Positions 53,701 through 63,700 of a DNA stretch of 64,000 nt are shown here, one piece after another. The notes beneath the pieces were generated by a model. The model was not told where the DNA came from. It saw nothing but the letters and a program-made list of their open reading frames with translations, and made no database searches. The translations under genes were made by a program, and so were the position numbers. The stretch covers positions 1 to 64,000 of the forward strand of contig JBAXGN010000007.1 of assembly GCA_037139415.1 (NCBI GenBank). The letters are read 5' to 3'. The stretch is from Verrucomicrobiota bacterium. GTDB taxonomy: Bacteria; Verrucomicrobiota; Verrucomicrobiia; Limisphaerales; Fontisphaeraceae. Positions within the stretch are counted from its first letter, which is position 1, and every line of letters starts with the position of its first letter.

Positions 53701-56700
53701 TACGTTGGTGTTATTGATGGTCACTTGGGCCGGGGAAACATTGGTGGTTAAAATAACGTTGGTTGTGCCGGTGAGTGAATCGTCAAACAGCACGGCTTCA
53801 CCCGGTTGCCATAGTTCGGGATAAACGGTGGAAACGCCATTCGTTTTCCAATTGGCGGTGCCAGCGATATCCCAGTTGCCATTCGGATTGCCGTTCCATT
53901 TTAGGTAATCATCTTGGGTTGGCACTTTGGTGATGAGCAGATCAATGGACTGGTTCGTCACGTTATCAACCAGGGTGGCGTTGTAACCGCGTGGCATTCT
54001 GCCGAGTGCATACGTCCCATTGCCTGCGCGCAGACCATATTGGATCAGGGGGAATTGCCCGGTGGAAAGGTTGCCGGCATCCACATTGATCCACAAGGTG
54101 CCCAGATTGGTCAGCGCATTGGTGATGACCAAGGGCGCAACGGGGCGATTCCCAAAGGTGCCCAAAGCGAACTCATTGGTGGCGTTCCCCGCCGTTCGCA
54201 GGCTTAAATTGGAAATAGTGATGCTGTCAGAAGCAGTGAGCGATTGAAATATAAATGTTCCACCAGGACTCACAAAATAGCTACCCCGGCTGGCCGACCA
54301 TCGGGTAACGGCCAGCCGACCGCCGGTGGCTGAAAAATCACCAATGCAGAGATTGGTCCCGGCAAGGAACAGGGTGCCGCTGGCTACCGAAATTTTTACG
54401 GAGCGCGCCACATCGCGGACGGTTCCTGAAAATACGGAAATATTGGTGCCGCCGACAAAGGTCAGTTGTGAATCCGTGGTCGTGGTTTGGTTGCTATTGG
54501 CAATAATACATAAGCCATTGGAGCCTGGCGCCAGAGCCAATCCGGGTACCGTCAGCGAATAGCCATTCATGTCGAGCACCCCGGCGCTTCCGGTCCCCTG
54601 ACCAAAAATGAGTGCATTCGTCTTGGTGAAAACCTGGTTCGCATTCAAACGCAAAGTCCCGTCACATATCTGCACCAGTCCGGTAGTATTTATGGTTGAA
54701 TACAGCGCCCACACACTGGCATCCATTTTCTTCAATGAAGTGTTGGCTATGTTAACGGTCCCGCGCAACTCACCATATTTTGCGCCGCGCAAAAACAAGT
54801 TACTGCAGGCGCCATTGATTTGCCCGTTGATGGTCAATTGCGAACTTTCAGCATACAACTGGCAGATATCATTTCCAGAAAGGTTGATCGTGCCGCCCCA
54901 AGTGTTGGTGCTGGTCCTGCCATACAGGCTGGATCGGTAACCGACACCGTTTTGGTTGGTGGAACTCAAGTAAAGGGCCACGCCCGACGGAATGGAGATA
55001 TAATTGTCTAGTTGAATACTAGTTCCAATCATGCTTGCGTCGTTGGTGTTGAACTCCAAGCGGACACTGCCGGAACTGCCGAAGGCATTGTTGGTACGCC
55101 CAATGATGGCTCCCATCCGATTGGTTACCGCATTCAGAGCATTGGAACTGCATAATGCCACCGCAGCGGTCCCGCTATCACCAATCCCTTTGGTGAACGA
55201 GGCGACCATGATTCGACCATTGATGAGGTTGGTGCTCGAACCGTTGGCAACGAAGGTCAGATGCCTGGAACTGTTAGTGATATCTCCGTTCAGATACAGC
55301 ATTGAGGCGGCATCAACCCAGATGGTGGCATTTGAACCCAGCAGGATATTGGCCGCGTTGGTAATCGTGGAAGCGTTGCCGATATGCAACGCGCCGCCAT
55401 TGACTCCGGTGCCGGAAAGCGTCAAAGGTTCCAATGACAACCACCGGTTTAGTGCGTAGTACAATTCACCGCCATTGGTGACGATGGTGCCGCTGTTGGT
55501 CAATCCCAAGGCGTTGGTATGCCCAACTTGCAATACCCCGCCGCTTACGGTAATCACCCCATCATACGCGGCGTTACTGGCATTCAGCACCAGCGTGCCG
55601 GGACCGTTTTTGGTCAGGTTGCAATTACTACCCAGGGTCTGTAATAGACCGTTGAGGTGCAGTATGGAGTTGGAATCAGCCTGAATTGTTGCGCTGGCGG
55701 CCAAGGTTAAAGCGCCTAGATTGGTCACCACGGCGCTGTCCGCCACGCGCAACACGCCGCCGCCCACGGTCAACGGTTCGGCCAGCAACAGACGGTTGGA
55801 GGCCAGACAAAGTTCACCGGAATTGGTGACGATGGTGCCGCCAATGGCATTACCCAAGGCATTGCTGTGGCCCACCTGCAAACTACCGCCAGTCACCGAG
55901 ATATTGCCGTTATAGGCACTGTTGTCAGCAGTCAGAACCAGGGTGCCACTGGTTACAGCCAGGTTCACTCTTCGCGCGGAATCCCGGATGGTGCCAGCAT
56001 ACACGGCGTTGTTGGTGCCGCCCGCATATGTCAGGATACTATCCAGAGTAGGACTGCCATTGGTGATGTAACAAGCGCCCGTAGTACCCGGGGCAAGTTC
56101 CAGATCGGACACGGTCTGGGCAAAACCGTTCAGGTCCAGAATGCCGACAGTGGCGTTGCTGTACCCCAACATGACCGCATTGCCAGTCATCAGCGCCTGA
56201 TTGGTGCCCAACCGCAACGTTCCCTCGCCGATTTGCACCATCCCCATTGTGTGGTTGTTCGTGAAAAGCGTCCAAGTGCCTGGGTCCACTTTCTTGAGGG
56301 GGGTAACGTTAATGTTAATCGGCCCCCACAGTTCACCACTGCCGTTGCCGCGCACGAACAAAGTACCGCAGGATCCGCTCACGGCACTGTTGAGCACCAA
56401 ACCCCCGGAGGCGTTGCCGTAGAGTTGGCACCCCCCATCACCGGAAAGGGTAATGGGGCCATTCCAGATATTGTTGCCGTTGGTGGAAAATAGACTGCTG
56501 CGCAAACTGCCGCTGGAACTTAAGGCCAGGGAGACTGTGCTGGGAATGGTTACGGTATTTTCCAATTGAATACGTGTACCGGTATAGCTGGCATCATTGC
56601 TTGAACAGTTCGCATAGACGGCACTGGTGTTGCCCAACGCGTAATTATGGCGCACTACGAGTCCCCCAAGGGAGTTGGTTACCCGGCTCAGGGAATTGGA

Positions 56701-57744
56701 GGCGGCCAGAATAACCGTCGCACCCGCCGTGTTATCCCCAGGTCCTTTGGTCAGTGATTGAGCGTTGATTTTGCCATTGAATGTACTCGTGAAAGCGCCC
56801 GCCTGTTGCAGGGTGAGTTGATAGCTGGGACCAGTCAGATCACCGTTCTGTTGCAGCCAGGAGCCGGAATCCATTTTGATGGCGGTATCACCCGAGAGCG
56901 TAATCGCCCCTTGATTGGTGACGCCCGAGTTGCTGCCAATGCGCAAGGCCCCGCCATTGATGCCGGAGCCGGATAAAACCAGCGGTTCAACCATCACCAT
57001 GCCATTGGTGGCATAATATAATTCGGCTCCGTTTGAGACTGTGGTATTGCCTGCGGCTGTTCCCAACGCATTACTGTGCCCGATTTGCAATTGTCCTTGC
57101 GCCACGGTCATGGTTCCTGCATACGTCGCATTATTGGCATTTAACACTAATAAGCCCGATCCGGTTTTCTTCAAGCTACGTGCCCCGCCATTTTCAGTTA
57201 CCCAGTTATTGATAAAGATATTGGCTCCCGCAGCCACGCCGATGTCTCCGCTGCCAGCCAGCACATTTGTCATGTCATAGACACCGTTCAAGACTTTGGT
57301 TGTCAAGGTCAGGGTGCGACCACTGACAGCATTGGTCAGCAAGACCCCATCGATGCCATATAAACTCAAATTCCCACCTGCGCCGGTGGAGGCATTGCCG
57401 ATGGTGCGGTCCACAGTGGAACCGGGGGCCAGGAAAATCTGTCCCACATTTTGGTTGCTAAAGCTGAAGCGTATCCCAACGAGGTTGGAAAATCCACCGG
57501 CTCCAAAGAGGGCGGTGTCTCCTGCCAAGGGCACCCCGCCATTGTTGTTGGTCCAGTTGCCGCCGAAGACCCAGAGATTACTCATCTGGTTCGCACTGCC
57601 GCTCCAACCATAAATTGTGCCCGTACTTCGGCAGGGTATCAGCGCCCACATCAAAAGGAATACCAGACACATGGCGGTGGCACGCCAATACGACCGGTAA
57701 GGTCCAGGATGCGCCTTTATTATCGTGTACAAACTTTTATTCAT
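47758..57744 (-). CDS. Giant secreted autotransporter-associated beta-strand repeat protein
   Basis: 3328 residues. A signal peptide covers about residues 25-45 (AMCLVFLLMWALIPCRS). Residues about 50-2960 are dozens of passenger-associated strand repeats of the form LVLNASN-x-Y-x-G-x-x-x-V-x-x-G-x-L-Q-V-G-H, predicting a very long beta-helix. Two Ig-like domains (about 2985-3140) and a cadherin-like repeat (VASNDSVTVSRNQTLSIPAY, about 3158-3250) follow. No autotransporter beta-barrel is present. The last 50 residues (RTVLFQCTTDLQAWITLQTN to WYRTVQP) share a C-terminal signature with the gene upstream. Probably a surface adhesin or polymer-binding protein. Confidence 0.85.
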   Translation of the reverse strand: MNKSLYTIIKAHPGPYRSYWRATAMCLVFLLMWALIPCRSTGTIYGWSGSANQMSNLWVFGGNWTNNNGGVPLAGDTALFGAGGFSNLVGIRFSFSNQNVGQIFLAPGSTVDRTIGNASTGAGGNLSLYGIDGVLLTNAVSGRTLTLTTKVLNGVYDMTNVLAGSGDIGVAAGANIFINNWVTENGGARSLKKTGSGLLVLNANNATYAGTMTVAQGQLQIGHSNALGTAAGNTTVSNGAELYYATNGMVMVEPLVLSGSGINGGALRIGSNSGVTNQGAITLSGDTAIKMDSGSWLQQNGDLTGPSYQLTLQQAGAFTSTFNGKINAQSLTKGPGDNTAGATVILAASNSLSRVTNSLGGLVVRHNYALGNTSAVYANCSSNDASYTGTRIQLENTVTIPSTVSLALSSSGSLRSSLFSTNGNNIWNGPITLSGDGGCQLYGNASGGLVLNSAVSGSCGTLFVRGNGSGELWGPININVTPLKKVDPGTWTLFTNNHTMGMVQIGEGTLRLGTNQALMTGNAVMLGYSNATVGILDLNGFAQTVSDLELAPGTTGACYITNGSPTLDSILTYAGGTNNAVYAGTIRDSARRVNLAVTSGTLVLTADNSAYNGNISVTGGSLQVGHSNALGNAIGGTIVTNSGELCLASNRLLLAEPLTVGGGVLRVADSAVVTNLGALTLAASATIQADSNSILHLNGLLQTLGSNCNLTKNGPGTLVLNASNAAYDGVITVSGGVLQVGHTNALGLTNSGTIVTNGGELYYALNRWLSLEPLTLSGTGVNGGALHIGNASTITNAANILLGSNATIWVDAASMLYLNGDITNSSRHLTFVANGSSTNLINGRIMVASFTKGIGDSGTAAVALCSSNALNAVTNRMGAIIGRTNNAFGSSGSVRLEFNTNDASMIGTSIQLDNYISIPSGVALYLSSTNQNGVGYRSSLYGRTSTNTWGGTINLSGNDICQLYAESSQLTINGQINGACSNLFLRGAKYGELRGTVNIANTSLKKMDASVWALYSTINTTGLVQICDGTLRLNANQVFTKTNALIFGQGTGSAGVLDMNGYSLTVPGLALAPGSNGLCIIANSNQTTTTDSQLTFVGGTNISVFSGTVRDVARSVKISVASGTLFLAGTNLCIGDFSATGGRLAVTRWSASRGSYFVSPGGTFIFQSLTASDSITISNLSLRTAGNATNEFALGTFGNRPVAPLVITNALTNLGTLWINVDAGNLSTGQFPLIQYGLRAGNGTYALGRMPRGYNATLVDNVTNQSIDLLITKVPTQDDYLKWNGNPNGNWDIAGTANWKTNGVSTVYPELWQPGEAVLFDDSLTGTTNVILTTNVSPAQVTINNTNVDYVFTGPGKLTGSTILTKSGPGTLILATTSNDYTGTTIIQSGTLRVAATNAIPSDPTQGGVTVNGTLDLGGYNATLNNLSGTGIVDTTIGTGTNILTLTTVSVTNLFAGIIQNSSGMLALTKTGNGTLALTGNNTNSGLTTLNGGTLQIGTGGTDGTLGPAAISVTISNTALVINRSGTYTLNTNIYGSATARPNLVLTGPGTTILTGSTDNAYTFATVQNGTLVLAKPNVANVRALSGGYGTFSNVINNGTLCLGAQADQIATSNMVFLNTNGIFDLAGFNEGFDILNGFGMVTNGLTGSLSTLTLGESNGSNYFAGTLIGNTFGGGDLKLVKMGTGTLTLAGTNSLKGGIVVSNGAVAFASEASLGGDGNAISLAGGTLQTFGTNQIRLDGHFLGTLGSGNYLFNVVDPLANLLVTNSLIGTSMVVKNGAGTLSLFGNNTYSGTNVFNGGRVLIQQDAQLGVVPGSARTNLWFNGGTLAMGGTFDVNSNRHAYLQGNGGFEIANDATSTYAGIIRGTGAFIKSGGGTLVLSYTNNYTGGTVISNGILSVDTLADSVASGIGLSGTITFSGGTLRYTGAAATTARAFTNATGGTIDLPSGNLTLQGSFNGNPTSTVSKTGSGTLYLSGSTGKDNTNLWFNVIQGITVLDKSDPVTHSVSGIAGVSLAATVRLAGAANHFMLIDTNLNCGVTNLNGTLDLNGRNAMFELLSGSGMISNSAALPCFLTNGTYGSSTLYSGAIHDGMSSVGLVKAGSGTLSLNGTTPSTFSGGVALLAGVLQVANSGNLGASTINVWGGSLTMLDGFSTSNALFLNSTSENLDVPVGTANWNGPLTIASTGQLRLRSSGIDRSGTLVIKAPVNFAAGTGFGVNSGKLAFDGTSVSSSAPNGDTVGTDGWAAVELRNNAAYSATGGLKLLGDFFSPAATFSVRDTALATLPWVDLNYVGGYYSVGTVNLDGGVLVVNQIQQSATGFGQQGLMYFNGGMLRARVSTATFMQGLTAAYVRDGGAIIDSAGYDITIAQPLLAAGTGGLTKTGLGTLILPAVNTYRGTTVVNGGRLLVAPTTKATSGILVNHGAVFGLSAVVPGISFTATNLVLGTNVAAATALEFNFLGDTNQPAMQITGTLSVQGTNTIHVLSGGLRPGRYPLIRYGVLTGAGLAGFKLGALPARVLAAGLDHDTNTHTILLVVTNASVPKWAGRINNNWDIGTANWLDSGSGLPTAYQQTNNPGDAVWFDDSATLSGVNLATNVAPAGITVSNSTLPYIFSGPGRLSGSTWLSKSGTGVLLLNGAHDYNGGTRLQSGTLIANDAGAVGSGPVILQGGILQVAGGLHLTNDLMVPENAVAAITNDSGVNFWDGNVSGSGTLRVGSVVQAWLQGDNHEFAGTISLLSGDLRLVFPESSSALAVWDAGTNRIGFDSPGWYCLGELRGDAASSVRGYNGVAQTVEIGARNTDSAFNGPITRHNASSLAVVKTGSGQFTMGGNNNVDGVTVSNGMLLVNGSLQASGVTVMAGALGGMGFIYAPVAIQSDGRFDSGTNVGPLFVYNTLSLQGASMIKVRRTGGALANDGVAGMSTVTYGGTLTVTNVGEPLQAGDSIRLFEAGEYFGTFTATNLPPLEPALFWDTSQLGSSGVLTVQGAPYLTIPSSNRSVTAGTPLILAPTVSGSDPMAYQWFFNQNRLNSQTNASLFLSAAFCADAGSYYVIASNRYGLATSAVIQLTVSNPPPVIVQSPLNLLVNEGSNALLTANASNVCGIAACQWFFQTNQPLPDQTGTSLVLSNVTFAQSGGYAMVASNAAGCATSAVAMLTVNRLPVASNDSVTVSRNQTLSIPAYKLLANDSDADGDILTLTSVSPVSTNGGGVSLAGGMVYYTPVSNYSGGDRFSYTISDGRGGIAGALVYVTVLTNTAAFANEVTTPVLSNGVVTVTFAGIPGRTVLFQCTTDLQAWITLQTNTVPSHGVITLVDTNPPSGSAWYRTVQP

Positions 57745-57768
57745 TTCGTTACATGTATCGTGATCGGA

Positions 57769-60700
57769 TTATTCAGCCCGAATGCGATAGAACCGCTTGG
57801 CTCCCACCGCGTTGGTGTCGGTCAGTAATTGTGTCGAGCCATCGCCCGTGGCTGGGTGGATCACCGACCAATGGTCATCTGTCAAAGTATCCTTGTATTC
57901 CAAGGTGTAGGTTCGTCCCAGCTCCGTCTCAATCTTCATGTGAAAGAGGTGGTTGGTGGGAGCGGGACTTTGCATTTGCACTTGGATGGGACCAAACCCA
58001 ACCTGATCCAACCATCCCGCGTTGGCACCGGCAACCGTGCCATCCAAGTTAGTATAACTCCACCGGAGGGTTTGCGAGCCGGACGGGATCAGGAAGTTTC
58101 GTTTGAACCAATTCACTTCACCAGAAATGGATTCTTGCGCCACGCCGGAATATGCAAATGTGAAAATGCCCTGGTTGGTGGCGGACGAAACCTTCCACCA
58201 GAAGGTCACCAACCCCGGTCCTGTCACGGTGGTTTCCAAGATAGAGGCTTGTTGTGCCAGAGTTGCGCCACTTCTGGCGGCTTCGTTCGCATCATGGGCA
58301 ATATTGGTCACTAGAAACCACGGTGTTTGCCCACTGTTATTCCATGTCAGATTAGTATTGTTCAAAGCCACGCCAAAGGTGGAAATTCGTAATTGAGCCA
58401 CGCTGCTTGTAGCTTGCCCGACGCTGTTACTGGCAACGATAAAATATCCGCCACTGTCCGATAGTTGCAAATTCGACAGGCACAGTGTGTTGCTCGTAGA
58501 GCCAGTTAACAGGGTGGCTGGGGCGCGATACCATCGGTAGCTTAACGGTTCCGCGCCGATAATGGTTGTGGTTAAGGTCACCAGTACGCCAGCATTGGTG
58601 AACAAACCTTGTGGGTCGGCGGTGATGATTGGATATGAAAGCACGGTCAGCGTCGCTACCGCGCTGGTGACTGTTCCCGCTACATTGGTCACAACGACCG
58701 TGTAATTACCGGCGTCACTCAATTGACAATTGGAAATGGACCATTGAGAATTGGTCGCGCCACTGATGATTGACCACTGGTTACTGGTCACGGATTTGTA
58801 CCATTGATACCAGGGTGCCGGATTGCCGGTCGCCGACACATTAAAGTTTACCGTCGTTCCCATCAGGTTAGTCTGGCTCAGCGGTTGGATGGTAATTACG
58901 GGTGGACGTGCCGTGACCGATGTCAATTGCCAATACGGCATTGACAATGTAGTAGGCATGTCCGGGCTTGGAATGTTGTTTGGGTTGGAAACCGCCTGGG
59001 TGTAGATGGTGGACAATCCATACAGGGTGCCAATCGGCAGCGTTCCCGCATTAAGCTTCTGCTGGAACGATTCCCACGTGGGACTGCCATCCCCGGCGGC
59101 GGAATCCCATACGCGCACCTGCATTGGGCAGCTACCGAGGGAATCCGTGCGATAGGCGTTTGTAGAGCCAGTGCCAGGAGAGAATTGCCCACCACCAAAG
59201 TTGTTAAAACCAATAATTCCCTTACTTGTCTCCGCCAACAATGCATTCCCGGAAATGCCGGAGTTACCGCTGTTCGAGCCGGTCCAATTCCAAGCGCGCA
59301 CGTCATTCAGGTTGGTTTGGAGTGGTACGCGACCCACCCCGTAGTAGATCGAGATGCGCAAGGAGCCAAAAGGCACGGTGGTGCTTTTGAGTGACGACGT
59401 TTGTCCCGATCCAACCGGCGTGTTGGTGGGATGAAAAATACGGTTGGTAGCGATATTTTGAAAAGAAAAGTACCCCGGGGCCGAACTCGGCGGCAGGATG
59501 CGAAGTGCCAATAAGGCCACACTGCTGGTGGTTTGGCTAAAGGAGTTGGCGGCGACGGCGTAGTAATTCCCTTCCTGTGCCGCTTGAACATTAGTAAGCG
59601 TCAACGTCGTGTTAGTCTGTCCGGAGAGTAGTGTGCCATTCCCATACCATTGGTAGGTCAATGGGGCTGGATTGGTGGCCGCCACGGTGAAACTGGCATT
59701 TTGTCCCGCATAGACCGATTGGCTGATCGGCGGCAGGGTGAAGAACGGCGGAACCATGACAGCTAGTGAGGCGACCATACTGGTAACGGAAGCCACGTTA
59801 TTGGTAATCACTACCGAGTAATTGCCGGCGTTGGTCATCTGCACATTGGGCAGGATCAAGGCGGCGTTTGTTTGGTTTGGCAGCGCTGTACCTTCGTACC
59901 ACCATTGATACCACAGCGCAGGTGAGCCGTTTGCAATCACACTAAAACTAACGATGGTGCCAACAAAATTGGTTTGGTTTTGTGGTTGAGTCACGATTAC
60001 TGGTGCCGACCAAACGGATAGTGTTGCCACAGCGCTGGTTATTGTTCCCGCCGCATTGGTTACCACGACCGAATAGTTACCGGCGTCACTTAATTGACAA
60101 CTGGCAACGGACAACTGACAATTGGTCGCGCCACCGATCACTGACCACGGATTACTGTCCACAGATTTATACCATTGATACCATGGCACCGGCGAACCGT
60201 TTGCGCCGACATTAAAACTGGCGGTGGTACCCGCGAGATTGGTTGCACTCTGGGGTTCAGCCGTAATGGTTGGTGCTGCCCAAACCGCCAGTGTTGCTAC
60301 CGCGCTTGTGATACTGCCATACGCATTGCTTACCACCACATAGTAATTTCCGCCCTGCGATAAACTTGCGTTGGTAAAGATATATCCCGAGCTTTGCGCG
60401 CCGGCCTCGAGATTGCCATCATGATACCATTGGTAATGTAATGGGGCCGTACCACGAGCGCTTACTGTAAAAGCTGTGGCCTGACCAACCAACACTGTTT
60501 GGTTCACGGGTTGGAGAATAATCACGGGCGGCTGAGCCGTCACCGTCGTCAATTGCCAATACGGCATAGTCAATGCCGCTGGCGCATCAGGTATTGGAGT
60601 TTTGTTCGGATTCGAGGCCGTCTGGGTAAAGATCGGAGAAAGTCCATAGAGCGTGCCGATCGGTAAAGTCCCCGCTGTCAGTTTCTGTTGGAATGATTCC

Positions 60701-63700
60701 CACGTCGGACTGCCATCGCCGGCCCCGGAATCCCATACGCGGACCTGCGCGCTATAATTGGTGGCTGCGTCGGTGCGATAGGCGGTCACGTTGTTATTTC
60801 CAGCGCTAAACTGCCCGCCAAACAAAGCGGCAAACCCAATAATTCCTTTGTCTGTTTCCGCCAGCAACGCATTTCCAGAAATACCCGACTCGCCATTGTT
60901 GGCGCCATCCCAATTCCAGGCGCGCACATCATTTAGATTGGTTTGCAGTGGCCCGCCATTCGTGCCGTAATAGAGCGATAATCGCAGGGTGCCAAAGGAC
61001 ACCGTGTTGCTGTTCAGAGTGGAAAGTTGTCCTGCTCCCACCACCGAGTTAGTGGGATGGAAGATGCAATTATTCGTGCCATTGTAGAAATATAAATATC
61101 CAGGGGTGGCACTCGGCGGCAGGAGGCGGAGCGCTAATAACGCCTCACTGCTGACGGCTTGGCCATAAAGATTGGTGGCGATCGCGTAGTAAATGCCTTC
61201 TTGCGCCGCTTGAACGTTGGCCAGCGTCAAGGTGGTATTCGTCTGCCCGGACAGCATCATACCCTTGCCATACCATTGATATGTCAACGGCGCTGAACTG
61301 GTGGCGGCCACAGTGAAATTGACATTTTGCCCCGCATACACGGATTGACTGACCGGTGACAGGGTGATGACCGGTGGAATCAAAACCGTCAAACTCGCCA
61401 CCAAGCTGGTCACGGAACCCGCCGCATTCGTCACCACCACCGTGTAGGGGCCTGCTTGATTGGTTTGTACGTGATCGAGAGTTAAGACCGGCGAGTTGGC
61501 GTTTGGGAGGTTCGTGCCAGATAATTGCCATTGGTAAGTCGCCGGCGTCATGGTGGAGGCAGTCACTGAAAATGTGACCGTTTGGCCGACAATCGCCTGG
61601 CGACTGGCCGGTTGTTGAATGATGGTTGGCGGATATGCCACCCCGTTGATTTCGAGCCCCCAACTTGTCAACGTGCTATCCAAACCCGAGTCAGCGTCGG
61701 CAATGAACAGAGTCCAAGTCCCATTCGGGTCACTTCCATTAAAGGCACTCAAAGAGGCAATGCGCGGTGAGGTATTGGTCACCGATTCTGGATCGGCTGT
61801 CCGTCCATCAGGCGCCCAACTTCCAGTCAGCGCTTCGCTCAGGGGAGTATTGTGATTACCAAAAAGTGTTTGCCGATACACATGAATGTCCCCATTGGCG
61901 GCGGTATCATCCAACGTCACATCCAGTCCCGGATCCCCATAGCCCCAGTAACGCACTCCGTCGCGTCCCACCCGGTTTAAGAGCATCGCCAGATTGGTGC
62001 CGTGCGAGAGGTAGCAGTATAGATCACCATTCCACGATCCAGAAACCTTTAAGCGGACCGCCACGTTGGTTACCAGTCCCACCGCACTGCCAAACTCAAT
62101 GGCGCTGGCCAGGCCGGATCGGTCCATGCTGGGCACCAGGCTGTTGACCATCCGATTTGTGCTCAAGATCAGCGGTTTGCCGGAGCGGCACAGGTTGACC
62201 ACGAATACTTGTGCCACTGCGCTTACTTGATTATACCCATCCGAAACCGTCAGTGTTACATTTGTTTGCGGGGTGTCCACTACGGTGCCGGGCGGGGGGG
62301 ATTGGGTTACCGTGACATTGGTGCAATTATCGGAGTAGAGAATCTGACTGGTGAACGAGGGTAAAGTGGCCAGACAAGCACCGTTGGCATTTACTGCCAA
62401 GTTGGTCGGATACGCGAGAATGACCGGGGCGAGGTTGTCAATTACGACCACGAGCTGGGTGGCTGAAGCGGTGTGCGTGGCATTGTCTGTAATTGTCCAG
62501 ACAACGACATTGGTTCCCGTTGGGAACGCGACCGGCGCATTATTCGTCAGACTGGCTACTCCGGCGGATGCGCTTGCCAGGGGTGTTCCCAGATTTACAT
62601 TGGTGGTGGTGCAGGAACCAGCATTCACATTAATGGTGACATTGGTGGGTGCGGTAATCGTGGGCGGCTCGAAAACGGTCAAGAATGCCACCGTACTGGT
62701 GATGGTGCCAAAGGCATTGGATACGATCACAGAATAGGGTCCGGATTGGTTGATCTGCGCTTGGAGCAGTTCAAAGGAGGATGCCTGAGCACCCGCCAGA
62801 TTGGTTCCATACCGACGCCATTGATAGAACAACGGGGTGGCCCCGGACGCAACCACGCTGAATTGCACGGTTGCCCCTGTCGGAGCGGATTGGCTTTGTG
62901 GTTGGGTGACAATGGCGGGCGGCACATCTACTCCCAATGTGGCTACCACGCTGGTGATCGCGCCCAACCCATTGGTTACGATCACGGAATACCCGCCAGC
63001 TTGTGTGGTGGATACATTGGTTAACGATAAGGCGGCAGCAACAGCGCCAGTCAGATTTGTGCCGTTGAAGCACCATTGATACTGCAATGGCGCAGTGCCA
63101 TTGGCCAATACGGTCCAAGTCACTGTTGAGCTGGATAATACCTGTTGGCTGAGCGGTTGTTGCGTGATGGACGGGGGAGACAATACGGTAAGTAACGCAG
63201 CGTCACTGGTGACTACGCCGGCGGCGTTGGAGACTAGCACGGCATAGCTGCCCGCTTGGTTCGCCTGAACATTATAGAGCGACAGAGTATTCCCCGCCGC
63301 ATCGGGTACGGTGGTGCCATTGAATACCCATTGATACCATAACGGGTAAGTGCCTGACGCCACTACCGCCAAGGTGCAGTTCGACCCGGCTATAATGGTA
63401 TGATTGGAAGGGGACGTGACGATGGCGGGTGGAGTGACTATGGTAAGCGATGCCACGGTGCTTGTGACCGTGCCAAGATTATCCGCCACCGCGACCGAAT
63501 AGCCGCCCGCCTGTGCCGGTTGAACGGCGGATAGCAATAGCAAGTTATTGGTGGCGTTACTCAGGGCGTTGCCGTTGTAAAACCACTGATACGCTAGCAA
63601 TCCGCCGCTGGAAGCCGTGACGGAGAAGACAACGATGGAGCCCACGCCCACGGTTTGAGGAGCCGGATTGGTCAAAATCGCCGGACCAAGCAGCAGAGTG

